Source: Schistocerca nitens (lineage: Eukaryota; Arthropoda; Insecta; Orthoptera; Acrididae). From it: a stretch of 64,000 nucleotides of DNA. Of this stretch, positions 42,801-52,757 are shown piece by piece. The stretch spans positions 177,278,178 through 177,342,177 of the forward strand of contig NC_064622.1 of the NCBI RefSeq assembly GCF_023898315.1, in the 5' to 3' direction. The number at the start of each line of letters is the position of its first letter. Within the stretch, counting starts at the first letter, position 1. A program made the translations under genes and the position numbers. The notes beneath the pieces are model-generated. The model was not told where the DNA came from, did not search any database, and saw only the letters and a program-made list of their open reading frames with translations.

Positions 42801-43250
42801 ACTGAAAAGCCAAAGAAACTGGTACACCTTCATAATATGGTGTAGGGCCCCCGCGAGCACAAAGGAGTACCGCCAAACGGCGTGACGTGGACTCGATTAA
42901 TGTTTGAAGTAGTTGTGGAGGGAACTGATACCATAAATCTTGCAGGGCTGTCCATAAATCCGTAGGAGTACGAGAGGGTGGATATCTCTTCTGAACAGCA
43001 CGTTGCAAGGCATCCCAGATATGCTCAATAATGGTCATATCTGGGGAGTTTGGTGGCCAGTGGAAATGTTTAAACCCAGAAGAGTGTTCCTGGAGCCACT
43101 CTGTAGCAATTCTGGACATGTGGGGTGTCGCATTGACCTGCTGGATTTGCCCAAGACCGTCGGAATGCACAATGGACATGAATGGATTGAGGTAATCAAA
43201 CAGGATGCTTACGTACGCATGCCTAAACCAGTTTTTTGGTGCTTCAGTGT
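42801..43250 (-). pseudogene. Internally deleted Tc1-like element
   Basis: The minus-strand peptide NATPHMSRIATEWLQEHSSG, then HWPPNSPDMTIIEHIWDALQ, is a Tc1 transposase C-terminus with the Glu present. The second catalytic Asp is changed (VNATPH). The left end ACTGAAAAGCCAAAGAAACT and the reverse complement of AGTTTTTTGGTGCTTCAGT at about 43248 form a TIR pair. The N-terminal two thirds are deleted, leaving a roughly 450-bp non-autonomous derivative. Confidence 0.8.
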
Positions 43251-43381
43251 ATATTCATAGGGCATACATTATAATATGTAACACACCATATACAAACCGC
43301 AACTGAAGCAACGAAATCCAGTATGGCGTCTCTTCAGAACTCGATACGATCACGAAGGTCGATAGACTTCCAGACGATCTA

Positions 43382-44808
43382 CACTGTGTGATCAAAAGTA
43401 ACCGGATACCCCAAAAACATACATTTTTCATGTTACTTGCATTGTGCTGCCACCTACTGCCGGGAACTCCATATCAGCGACCTCAGTAGTCATTAGACAC
43501 CGTGAGAGAGCAGAATGGGGCGCTCCGCGGAACTCACGGACTTCGAACGTGGTCAGGTGATTGGGTGTTACTTGTCCCATATGTCTGTAAGCGAGATTTC
43601 CACCCTCCTAAACATTCCTAGGTCCACTGTTTCCGATGTTATAGTGAAGTGGGAACGTGAACGGACTCGTACAGCACAATAGTGTACAGGCCAAACTCGT
43701 CTGTTGACTGACAGAGACCGCCGACATTTGAAGAGGGTCGTAATGTGTAATAGGCAGACATCTATCCAGAGCATCACACAGGTATTCCAAACTGCATCAG
43801 GATCCACAGCAAGTATTATGACATTTAGGTGGGAGGTGAGAAAACTTGGATTTCATGGTCGAGCGGCTGCTCGTAACCCACACATCACGCCGGTAAATGC
43901 CATACAACGCATCGCTTGATGTAAGGAGCGTAAAATGGTTCAAATGGCTCTGAGCACTATGGGACTTAACTTCTGAGGTCATCAGCCCCCTAGAACTTAG
44001 AACTACTTAAACCTAAGTAACCTAAGGACATCACACACATCCATGCCAGAGGCAGGATTCGAACCTGCGACCGTAGTGGTCGCGCGGTTCTAGACTGTAG
44101 CGCCTAGAACTGCTCGGCCACTTCGGCCGGCAAGGAGCGTAAATATTGGACTATTGAACAATGGAAAAACGTACACAATATGGGGATCCGATGGCAGGCT
44201 GTGGGTATGGCGAATGCGTGGTGAACGACATCTACCAGTGTGTGTAGTACCAATAGTAAAATTCGGAGGCGGTGGTGTTATGGTGTGGTCGTGTTTCTCA
44301 TGGAGGGGGCATGCACCCCGTGTTGTTTTGCGTGGCACTATCACAACACAGGCTCACATTGATGTTTTAAGCATCTTCTTGCTTCCCATTGTTGAAGAGC
44401 AATTCGAGGATGGCGATTGCATCCTTCAACACGATCGAGCACCTGTTCATAATGCACGGCCTGTGGCGGGGTGATTACATGACAATAACATCCCTGTAAT
44501 AGACTAGCCTGCACAGAGTCCTGACCTGAATCCTATAGAACACCTTTGGGATGTTTTGGAACGCCGAATGGGTGCCGGGCCTCACCGACCGACATCGATA
44601 CTCCTCCATAGTGCAGTACTCAGTGAAGAATGGGCTGCCATTCCACAAGAAACTTTCCAGCAACTGATTGAACGTATGCCTGTGAGAGTTGAAACTGTCA
44701 TCCAGGCTGGGCCAACACCATACTGAATTCCAGCATTACCGATGGAGGGCCCCACGAACTTATAAGTCATTTTCAGCCAAGTGTCCGGATACTTTTGATC
44801 ACATAGTG
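43382..44808 (+). pseudogene. Tc1-like (DD34E) transposon, near full length
   Basis: TIRs CACTGTGTGATCAAAAGTAA (43382) and the reverse complement of TCCGGATACTTTTGATCACA..., with TA at 43380-43381 and 44809-44810. The transposase begins at about 43514 (MGRSAELTDFERGQVIGCYL), with HTH SVSEISTLLNIPRSTVSDVI, then the SINE at 43935, then degraded catalytic blocks including LQHDRAPVHNARPV and QSPDLNPIEHLWDVLERR. There are 34 residues between the second Asp and Glu. An in-frame stop near 43681 and several frameshifts inactivate it. Confidence 0.9.
43935..44131 (-). mobile_element. Main-family SINE inside Tc1-like element
   Basis: Full-length minus-strand copy with B box GGTTCGAATCC and head GCCGGCCGAAGTGGCCG. 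The exact duplication AAGGAGCGTAAA is at 43923-43934 and 44132-44143. It is younger than the transposon it interrupts. Confidence 0.95.
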
Positions 44809-44810
44809 TA

Positions 44811-45236
44811 AACTGGTCCTGTACACGTCATAGTGACATCACGGAGATGTATCGCCGCGATAGGCTCTCAAGGAAAGGTGTATCGACTGATTTTAAGAGT
44901 GTGACGCCTTGTAACTATCTAGAAAAACGAGTATATGTTGTTAGCACTAACATATCAGAAGTGGCATTAGTGGTAAGGCTCTGAAGGTAAAACACTTAAC
45001 CCATTTCCCCGGTACAGAGTTTTCTTCGCTAAAAATTTCCCCAAGATTTCTGTTTCGCTAAAGGTTCCCACAAAAAATATTTTTCCCCAGAATTGCGAAA
45101 CAAAAACCAAACTGGAGTCGCTGGTTTTGACTACGCTAGGAGAGATAAGAAGAATACGCTTCTAGAGCCGAAGTCCTTGTTATGGATTGACGTCATAATA
45201 CGCAACGCGGCAGCTGTTGCGAGTTGTTTACATTCT
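44811..45236. other. Unassigned stretch
   Basis: No gene or element recognised. Confidence 0.4.
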
Positions 45237-45248
45237 TTACCTTCAACA

Positions 45249-45427
45249 AAAAATGGCTCTGAGCAGTATGGGACTTAACATCTGTGGTCATCAGTCCTCT
45301 AGAACTTAGAACTACTTAAACCTAACTAACACACATCCATGCCCGAGGCAGGATTCGAACCTGCGACCGTAGCGGTCGCGCGGTTCCGGACTGAGCGCCT
45401 AGAACCGCTAGACCACCGCAGCCGGCG
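45249..45427 (-). mobile_element. Main-family SINE with internal deletion
   Basis: Minus-strand copy lacking about 12 bp of the body (CTAACTAACACACATCC, where others have CTAAGGACATCA between). B box GGTTCGAATCC. The exact duplication TTACCTTCAACA is at 45237-45248 and 45428-45439. Confidence 0.94.
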
Positions 45428-45439
45428 TTACCTTCAACA

Positions 45440-46584
45440 CATAATTGTTGTTGTTTATTTCTTTTTAATCATTAGTATGTTGGCTGCTCATATGGCTTTC
45501 ACCATTTCCCTTTATGATGTGACGTTCAATACTTCGATACTGTGTTGTGTACGAAAATAATCGTTTCAGGAACGTCATCCTCAGTTATAGTGTTCTTTTA
45601 TTGAAAAAAGTTGTCTATGTGACGTTCGTTTGTTAGGATTGTAACCGATTCGGACAGAGAACATTATCATCACCAGTATTTGGCCAGAAACAGCAGGAGA
45701 GGGTGTGACATAAAAGTGCCTGGTTGCCAAACGTTCAGCCTAACCAAATTTCTGGGCTACAACGCAATCCTCTCCGGAGAAGCAGTAAGGATATAAAACA
45801 CATATAATAGTGATCCGGCCGCTGGGGACGTTAAGCCCGAAAGCCCCGTTGCGGCTATTCGAGGGGAGTAGGCTGTGTGCTGGCCCTTGGTTTGACCACT
45901 TCCCTTACTTTCTTCACTTCCTAACCATCATCCACAGAAACATAACTCAGTACTGGCAATCACCACAATGATACGCGTTATACAGATACACATAGTAGTT
46001 ATAATGAGAGCACCGCCTGTAGGTACCATCATCCAGTGACACGAACAGCTGTGTTAGCCGGTCCCAGTGTCTATCCATATGAAAAGGCGCTGTAACTGGA
46101 CAAGCGTCTTTTCGTAAACAACAGAGCTGTAACGGAATGCAATAATCGCTCAAGCCCAATTTAGTTTCTTACACCATCGTCTGAGAGAACTACTTTGGGG
46201 CAAGAGGGCAGTGGTACACTGGACAATATCTGCGCGCTCACAGACTTCCAATTTCCGGCTGGCGCCTGACGCCTTCAGTAACAACAGTGGCTGGTGTTCA
46301 TTTCTATGCACTCCACCCCAGCCAGAGCTCTACGTGAGAAGCACGCCGCGAGAGGCTGTCTGCAGCTGCGCAGGGCGTGACCTAATCGCCAGCGAACACA
46401 CCTGCCGGCTCATTTGCAAAACACCGAGTTTCCCCCTGTCCAGGATGTGGAGCGCCCGAGTATCTCTTCCGGCTTCATTTGTGCCACTCTGCTCATTTTC
46501 GCTCATACTAAAACCGGATAAATAACTGTGATTCTGTCCTGTTGGGGAAGCAGAACGTGCAGTAAAGGAAAAGAAAAACAAAAA
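45440..46584. other. Unassigned stretch
   Basis: No supported gene. A GC-rich segment (45816-45900, CTGGGGACGTTAAGCCCGAA) may be a fragment of a dispersed repeat. The 104-codon ORF at 46211-46525 has no recognisable domain. Confidence 0.35.
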
Positions 46585-46721
46585 AATGTTCAAATGCGTG
46601 TGAAATCTTATGGGACTTAACTGCTAAGCTTACACACTACTCAACCTAAATTATCCTAAGGACAAACACACACACCCATGCCCGGGGGGGGGGGGGGGGG
46701 CCTCGAACCTCCGCCGGGATC
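46585..46721 (-). mobile_element. tRNA SINE, fourth family (truncated, poly-G)
   Basis: The minus-strand body shares the core with the main family (GTTAAGTCCCATAAGATTTC, TAATTTAGGTTGAGTAGTGT, GTCCTTAGG-type) but differs in tail and head. The head is shortened, with a B-box-like GGTTCGAGG next to a G18 homopolymer (46683-46700) where related copies have mixed G/A. A plus-strand relative with head is at 51208-51415. Confidence 0.75.
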
Positions 46722-47099
46722 AAAAAGAAAATCAGAAACGACGATTGATATAATACTACTAAAAGAGTTGTAACATCATATCCCCATACAGATAATGCAA
46801 CATATTTATATATTTGCGAGTCGTCGTCATCAGCAACATCTGCAATTTCTCATGAAATATTGGATAAAATTCTCCTCTCGATTTCTAACCAGTTACATGC
46901 ACCCATGTTGGTCTTTCATGTTTTCTGACGTCTTCTACACAAATTCGTGTAGGTCTTCTCTTATCTCTTAATAATACAGGACAGAAAATTTTTGATCAAC
47001 CAACAACGATTCTCCTGGTTATATGTCCCACCTCGGGTTGATTTTCATTACAGGCATAATTTTGTTCTCCATTCTAGTTTACTCCACTGCCTATTTTCT
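46722..47099. other. Unassigned stretch, possible LINE debris
   Basis: Text such as GTTGGTCTTTCATGTTTTCTGACG and GTAGGTCTTCTCTTATCTC resembles decayed antisense LINE C-terminal DNA, but no peptide confirms it. Confidence 0.3.
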
Positions 47100-47109
47100 T
47101 ATTTCCTTG

Positions 47110-47301
47110 GTCAAATGGCTCTAAGCACTATGGGACTTAACATCGGAGGTCATCAGTCCCTTAGACTTAGAACTAATGAAATCTAACTAACCTAAGGACG
47201 TCACACACATCCATGCCCGAGACAGGATTCGAACCTGCGACCGTAGCAGCAGCGCGGTTCCAGACTGAAGCCGCTAGAACCACTCGGCCACTGAAGACGG
47301 C
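47110..47301 (-). mobile_element. Main-family SINE
   Basis: Minus-strand copy with B box GGTTCGAATCC. The head is slightly altered (GCCGTCTTCAGTGGCCGAG). Target duplication TATTTCCTTG at 47100-47109 and 47302-47311. Confidence 0.92.
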
Positions 47302-47311
47302 TATTTCCTTG

Positions 47312-47985
47312 CTCCCGTAGTAAATCCCAACATGCATATAAACGGCTTCTGCGTTGAAAATCCACCATCATAAGACGGAGTGGAAGAAAAAGAGTACGAG
47401 AATAGTGTTTATTCTCCATAAAATGACAGGCCGTAGTTTCTTTTGTCATGTCACGACTGGGTCTTTCAAATGCGCAGCTCATATTCAGCCTACTGTCACA
47501 CAGCCGACTTTGATCCGACACGGTGGGCTTCGTCAGCGAGAGGCGGTGTGAGGTGCCAGTAACCCCGCGCGCTCGTTCGCCACCTTACAGCTTCGGCTTT
47601 CCTACGGCTCCCGGCAGCGCGCCCTACCTTGACCTGTCTAGCTTTCACCTTGCTCCTCCGAGAAGGCTGACGCACGCGTACTTGTCTCAGTTGCGGCCGG
47701 TTCTAAGCGCTGCACCGCTGACACACTTTTCCGCTATTGCTCTTCTGCGAGAGATGGAAAGCGCGGAGTAAGTAACGAAAGGTGACGTCTTGCGGACGTC
47801 GAGGTCGTCAGAAATAGCGCACATGCTGAGACAAGGATGGAAGAGGAGTCACCATGCATATAAAGGGCCTATCAAAATTCATAATGATAACTGTCACGGG
47901 TGACACTATATTATAATACAAGCATAAACGTTCCAGCACACATCGGTTTGCAAACGATCCGTTTGACAGGTAATTTCCCATGAGT
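47312..47985. other. Unassigned, partly GC-rich stretch
   Basis: 47560-47760 is GC-rich, with an 82-codon ORF of low credibility. No repeat ends are seen before the inverted repeat that follows. Confidence 0.35.
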
Positions 47986-48430
47986 GGTAGTACAAATGTA
48001 TTCGAAATGTAAACGACATATCAAGTATTTTTCTGTTTTCTACTGCACACCGATTTTATTAGGTCGTTATTTACGTACGGCAAATCTCGTTTCGCCAATT
48101 TACCATTTACATTTAATTTTGCAGCGTATGATATACATTTTTTGATAAAATTATAAAAAATATAAGTTGGATGGCTTACGTCTATTTTGTAAGATATTTA
48201 CCTTTCATGTGTCAATATAGTGTTTTGGAGTGTCTGAGATGTTGTACATCTCAGTTTTAGTGCTGGTGAAGATTGTCAAAACTCTATATTGTTGGTGTGC
48301 ACTTTTCGTGTGACAGCACAATCCAACTTAATCAAACATATATGTTTACCTTGAACTTAAAATTAATATTCGTGGAATTTAAGTGATAATAGCAATATAA
48401 AAAGATTGTGTTATTCTATGACGTCATGTA

Positions 48431-48730
48431 TTAAGCAAAGATATAGTTTGTGTTGAAGTTCTCTTGTTTTGATTTATTTCTTGTCGTCCTGAGGCGCTGA
48501 AATGTATCTTTTTCTTTGAGAAAGTGAATTAAGTTTTCTACATATTGCTTGTGCTTTAGTTCTGTCAGTTCATAGAGAATTTTGCCTGGATGTGAGTCTG
48601 TGTCGACATAAATCTCGAATTCCTCCAAGATATTCAGTATGGTTCCTTTTGGTACATGATATAGGATTTTCCAATCTTGCAGTGTCTCTGTTGTTAATAA
48701 GAACAATGCAATGGTCCTTCGAACATGCAT
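48431..48730 (-). pseudogene. Unassigned ORF within the inverted-repeat element
   Basis: 99 codons of coherent protein-like composition: MHVRRTIALFLLTTETLQDW, then ILEEFEIYVDTDSHPGKILYEL, TELKHKQYVENLIHFLKEKD and a basic C-terminus. The pattern (short helices, LxxLEEFEIY, a conserved-looking Pro-Gly) reminds me of C-termini of some retroelement proteins (for example Penelope-like), but I cannot support a family. The start codon abuts a tRNA-SINE, so the N-terminus may be cut off. Confidence 0.35.
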
Positions 48731-48734
48731 AAGT

Positions 48735-48920
48735 GTCCAAAGGAAAAGGCACTGTGGGGACTAAAGCCGCCCGCAGTTGCGAATACGAACAACCATGAGC
48801 TGTATAAGAGAATGACGACAGTGAAAATTTGTTATGACAGGACTCGAAATCGGATTTTATGATCACGCGAGCTGTCGCCTTAACCGCTTTGGCTATCCTT
48901 GAACGACTCGCGGCCAATAT
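48735..48920 (-). mobile_element. tRNA-derived SINE, fifth family, copy 1
   Basis: The minus strand has GATAGCCAAAGCGGTTAAGG (A region), a B-box-like TTTCGAGTCCTG, then TTTTCACTGTCGTCATTCTC and CATGGTTGTTCGTATTCGCA. Copy 2 lies in the opposite orientation at 49045-49415, so the two face each other inside the larger inverted repeat. Confidence 0.7.
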
Positions 48921-49044
48921 CCTATTTATCCGCAGACACTATGCAGCGACTTTCAATTAAAATATCCTTCCCTGTAAGGGAATTACGTAATGTGTGCACA
49001 AGTGTGGTTTATGACGCAGGAATGACGACGTATGGAAGTTTGGA

Positions 49045-49415
49045 GTTTGCAGTGGCCCGTGGCCGTACAGTATAGCCAAAGTGGTTAAAGCCACCGCTCG
49101 CATTAAACGGAAATTCCGGGTTCGCATCGCCGGCCGAAGTGGCCGTGCGGTTAAAGGCGCTGCAGGCTGGAACCGCAAGACCGCTACGGACGCAGGTTCG
49201 AATCCTGCCTCGGGCATGGATGTTTGTGATGTCCTTAGGTGAGTTAGGTTTAACTAGTTCTAAGTTCTAGGGGACTAATGACCTCAGCAGTTGAGTCCCA
49301 TAGTGCTCAGAGCCATTTTTTTGAACCGGGTTCGCATCCCGGTCCGCCACAGATTTTCATTGTCGTCATTCCTCTATACAGCTGGTGGTTGTTCGTATCC
49401 GCAACTGTGAAAACA
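49045..49415 (+). mobile_element. tRNA-derived SINE, fifth family, copy 2, split
   Basis: Plus-strand copy: GTATAGCCAAAGTGGTTAAA, then CCGGGTTCGCATC (start of the B box), interrupted by a main-family SINE. It resumes with CCGGGTTCGCATCCCGGTCC, TTTTCATTGTCGTCATTCCT and GGTGGTTGTTCGTATCCGCA. Inverted relative to copy 1. Confidence 0.75.
49129..49325 (+). mobile_element. Main-family SINE inserted in another SINE
   Basis: Head GCCGGCCGAAGTGGCCGTGC, B box GGTTCGAATCC, standard body. The exact 13-bp duplication CCGGGTTCGCATC is at 49116-49128 and 49326-49338. It split the older tRNA SINE inside its B-box/T-arm region, which will have disabled its internal promoter. Confidence 0.95.
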
Positions 49416-49566
49416 TTTAATACATAGAATTTTCATTGTATTTTCTGTTTCTTCTGCCTTTTGTTTATGTTGGGATAAGTGTATGTAAAATGTGGAATTA
49501 TTACTGTTACAATTTCGCGTGTGTTCCTTAAATCTAACTGAGAAGTACCTACGTGACTGTTCGATG

Positions 49567-49635
49567 GAAAAAATTGGAAATTTGGTAAGGACTATGGGAC
49601 CAAACTGGCTTACGCACTACTTAACTTACACTAAG
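49567..49635 (-). mobile_element. SINE fragment (fourth family), 5'-truncated
   Basis: 69 bp of the fourth-family body/tail (GGAAATTTGGTAAGGACTAT, GGGACCAAACTG on the plus strand), flanked by the exact duplication GACTGTTCGATG (49555-49566 and 49636-49647). Like the stub at 35344-35382, it is a strongly 5'-truncated insertion. Confidence 0.88.
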
Positions 49636-50035
49636 GACTGTTCGATGCTAAATTGATTAAAATCGTCGTACGAGAGTTTGCAAATTCTGGGGTTTGAGAT
49701 ACTTGGGATTTTTGCTTTCTCTGACTATTATCGTTTTTGTAGTGTTATTGTTGCGGACGCCATTTTCACTTTCGTCATTGAATATAGCTGTTATCACTGA
49801 AATTTCGCGAATATGAATAACAAATTCATTGTAAACGTATATGTGTCACTGGAGTGGATTTTGCTATGAAACGAACATAAGATAAGTTCTGACAAACTTT
49901 AACAGACACTCCAAGACACTATATAGTGACATGTAAAACGTAAATACCTACCGAAATAGATGTAAGCCACTAAATCTATATTTTTTATATTTTATAATTT
50001 TATACGAAAAATTGTATATTGTATATCCCAGGATT

Positions 50036-50392
50036 CCAGAATGAAATTTTCACTCTACAGCGGAGTGTGCGCTGATATGAAACTTCCTGGCAAATTAAAA
50101 CTGTGTGCCGGACCGAGACTCGAACTCGGGACCTTTGCCTTCCCCCAGGCTGTGCTAAGCCATGTCTCCACAATATCCTTTCTTTCAGGAGTGCTAGTTC
50201 TGCAAGGTTCGCAGGAGAGCTTCTGTAAAGTTTGGAGGGTAGGAGACGAGGTATTGGCAGAAGTAAAGCTGTGAGGACGGGGCGTGAGTCGTGCTTGGGT
50301 AGCTCAGTTGGTGGAGCACTTGCCCGCGAAAGGCAAAGGTCCCGAGTTCGAGTCTCGGTCCGGCACACAATATTAATCTGCCAGGAAGTTTC
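50036..50392. mobile_element. Hairpin element with inverted tRNA-like ends
   Basis: The ends are inverted copies. Each contains TGAAACTTCCTGGCA / TGCCAGGAAGTTTCA plus a tRNA-like segment: minus strand 50100-50145 with GGTCCCGAGTTCGAGTCTCG, and plus strand 50293-50367 with TAGCTCAGTTGGTGGAGCAC and the same B box. A 13-bp duplication ATATCCCAGGATT lies at 50023-50035 and 50393-50405. It lies within the right arm of the 2.5-kb inverted repeat. The duplication length suits a retroposon more than a typical DNA transposon. No protein coding. Confidence 0.85.
50293..50367 (+). pseudogene. tRNA-like segment
   Basis: Acceptor-like GTGCTTGG pairs with CCGGCAC (one mismatch), D-arm GCTC...GAGC, anticodon stem TTGCC/GGCAA with loop CGCGAAA, and T-arm CCGAG/CTCGG around TTCGAGT. 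The base before the anticodon is G, not the invariant U, and the segment forms part of a repeat, so it is a tRNA-derived promoter module and not a working tRNA gene. Confidence 0.7.
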
Positions 50393-50510
50393 ATATCCCA
50401 GGATTATTTGAAAATTTAAACTACGGAAACGAGACTCGTCGTATGTAAACGACGAGCTAGCAAAATCAGTTTCCAGCAGAAAAGGAAAAAACACTTAATG
50501 TCATTCACTG

Positions 50511-50984
50511 ACGTGATGCATGCTGCTGAATATCTGAAAAAAAAAAAAGCTTTGAAAATGCGAACTTTCATAGTAAGCCCCCATCTAACTGAACTTAAAT
50601 TTCACCCACGACTTACCTTAATGAGAAATACAACACTGTTTCAGTACATTACATGTTAAATTTACTGTACACTCGCACCTGAGAAAGGAGGTATTCCAGG
50701 TGTCACCCTCACATTTGGATACATCACTGCACTTGTCTGTGCAGTAACTTACGAGTGCTTTCAAATGCCCCTGGATCATCTCGTAAATCTTGACAGGACT
50801 GTACGGTTCGTAGCTCCAGTTTTGCAGCTTCACCAACCGTAGCGCTGAGCATTTCAACTCTGAAATGACCCCGCGCAGAAAAAAGGAGAAGACTGAGGTC
50901 AGGTAATCTTGAAGGGAAAGGTACAGGTCCCGCTCCATCAGTCCACCTTGGACAATATTGTCACGTTTAGTGTTGTCTCGTGTG
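50511..50984. other. Unassigned stretch
   Basis: A 106-codon minus-strand ORF (50618-50938) has no recognisable domain. A coincidental CGCGCAGAAAAAAGGAG block is seen. Nothing else supported. Confidence 0.35.
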
Positions 50985-51205
50985 GCCTTGGTGATGTAGC
51001 GGGTGGGGCACTAGACTCCGTCCCTGGAGGCCCTAGGTTCGGTCTCGAATAGGAGCGGAGATTTTTCCTCGTTCCAGACCCTACATGAAGGGCCAAGATC
51101 CACTCAGCCTGCTATCAAATCAGTACTGGGGATTGGTTCCTGGGGTAAAAAGCGGCAAGCTGCTGGTTTCGCCCCCCCCCTCCCCCCCTAGAGCCACACC
51201 ACGCG
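50985..51205 (+). mobile_element. tRNA-derived SINE, sixth family
   Basis: GATGTAGCGGGTGGGGCACT (A region), B-box-like GGTTCGGTCTC, then GGAGCGGAGATTTTTCCTCG and AAGGGCCAAGATCCACTCAG. It ends in a poly-C stretch (51173-51189) before the next SINE. The two are adjacent without a visible duplication between them. Confidence 0.65.
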
Positions 51206-51207
51206 GG

Positions 51208-51415
51208 GTAGCCACGCTGTATTTGGGCGTCTTGTCGCGGTTCGCGCGGCTCCTCCCGTCGGAGGCTCGAGTCCTCCCTCGGGCATGGGTGTGTGTGTTG
51301 TCCGTAGCGTAAGTTAGTTTAAATTAGGTTAAGTCGAGTATAAGCTTAGGGACCGATGACCTCAGCAGTTTGGTCCCATAAGATCTTAACCACAAATTTC
51401 TAAATTCCTAGTGGC
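51208..51415 (+). mobile_element. tRNA SINE, fourth family, with head
   Basis: Head with GGCGTCTTGTCGCGGTTCG, B box GGCTCGAGTCCTCC, then GGGCATGGGTGTGTGTGTTG and a body related to the main family (GACCGATGACCTCAGCAGTT, TGGTCCCATAAG). The minus-strand copies at 46585 and 49567 share its body and tail. Confidence 0.8.
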
Positions 51416-51473
51416 ACGGTGGAGAAAGGCTGTTCTCTACCTACATTTAGGCAGCCTCACAGATTTGTGCAAC

Positions 51474-51673
51474 AAAATGGTTCAAATGGCTCTGAGCACT
51501 ATGCGACTCAACTGCTGAGGTCATCAGTCGCCTAGAACTTAGAACTAATTAAACCTAACTAACCTAAGGACATCACACACATCCATGCCCGAGGCAGGAT
51601 TCTAACCTGCGACCGTAGCGGTCGCTCGGTTCCAGACTGTAGCGCCTTTAACCGCACGGCCACTCCGGCCGGC
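51474..51673 (-). mobile_element. Main-family SINE
   Basis: Full-length minus-strand copy. The B box has one change (GGTTAGAATCC). The duplication ATTTGTGCAAC is at 51463-51473 and 51674-51684. Confidence 0.94.
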
Positions 51674-52306
51674 ATTTGTGCAACGAATATGTCGTCGAAC
51701 ATTAGGAAGAAAAATTTGCTGTTCCCCGTTACGCAGCTGCCGTGAGTCATAGGTGAAATTTGAGCTCAGTTAGACAGAGACTTAATCGAAAATCTTATAT
51801 GTTTAAAACTGTGTAGGAAAACCTTTGGCGCTCAAATATCTTCCAGTGGTCTCGGAATACATAAATACAGTTTTCTTATGGTTTCCAAACGAATTTTATA
51901 CCATTCTGCCATCAAAATAGTGGCAAGTTGGTGGAACGGCGACACAGATGGGTAGCGGTCACGCACCCAAAGAAGACCATCGAGGCTTAATAACTGTGGC
52001 GGCCAGGGGAGAAGCGGCAGTTCATCCTCGTGCTCACAGAACCACTCTTGGACGACGCGAGATGTGTGAACAGGGCTCGATCGCCTTGGAGTACAACATC
52101 ACCACTGGGGAACAAGCTTTCTCTCGTGTGGTGGATCAGCCGAAAAGGTCACAAAATCCCTGGCAGCAATGAGATCTTTCAGAGTGCCGTTGGAGCCCAT
52201 TTCATCAGCAGTTCCCAGCCACATTTCACTCTTGGGGCCTAAACGGCCAGATGTTGGGAACACTGTGAAAAAGACTCATTCGACAAAATTACTTTCTTCC
52301 ATTCTC

Positions 52307-52604
52307 AAACAATGGAAGATCTAGGATGGAATGTAACAATATTGTGGAAAGGAAAGTTGCTACTCACCATAGAGCGGAGATGCTGAGTCGCAGATAGGCA
52401 CAACAAAAAGACTGTCACAAATAATAGCTTTCGGCCAGAGTCTTCTAGAATTTGATTGACTTATTTTGCACTTTAATATTGATTTTATACAAATTTTCGT
52501 CTACTGGTCGAAAGCTACTATTTGTGACAGTATTTTTGTTGTGCCTATCTGCGACTCGGCATCTCCGCTATTTGGTGAGTAGCAATTTTCCTTTCCACAA
52601 TATT
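52307..52604. mobile_element. Hairpin element with 15-bp target duplication
   Basis: Arms 52333-52438 and about 52507-52604 are reverse complements: GGAAAGTTGCTACTCACC pairs with GGTGAGTAGCAATTTTCC, and CGGAGATGCTGAGTCGCAGA with TCTGCGACTCGGCATCTCCG. The flanking exact duplication CTTTCTTCCATTCTC is at 52292-52306 and 52605-52619. The corresponding site in copy A (about 20387) is uninterrupted. The first 25 bp (AAACAATGGAAGATCTAGGA) have no counterpart at the other end, so the element is not a perfect TIR element. Confidence 0.88.
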
Positions 52605-52757
52605 CTTTCTTCCATTCTCCATAGTCTAGGTTTTGTGGTTCCGGTAGTACGTTTTTCTGTTACACGCTTTCGCATCACTGATGTGTGGTTTTCGAATTCC
52701 AGCTCATCCTTCAGTTCCCACCTTACGGAGCTCCCTTCGTGTTGGTTTGGTGCTGAC

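Larger units (their letters stand above)
47990..50510. mobile_element. 2.5-kb long-inverted-repeat element
   Basis: The left arm (about 47990-48405) and right arm (about 49770-50490) are diverged reverse complements. ATATAGTGTTTTGGAGTGTCTG (48214) pairs with CAGACACTCCAAGACACTATAT (49903), GATGGCTTACGTCTATTT (48170) with TAGATGTAAGCCAC (about 49959), and TTCGTGGAATTTAAGTGATAATAGC (48369) with the region around 49785-49815. The right arm is interrupted by the hairpin element at 50036-50392. The interior holds an unassigned minus-strand ORF and two inverted tRNA-SINE copies. It looks like a TIR/foldback transposon of an unrecognised family. Confidence 0.65.

Noticed and set aside
50293-50367. 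Functional tRNA gene
   Set aside because: Cloverleaf-like but with G before the anticodon, an acceptor mismatch and an inverted partner in the same repeat.
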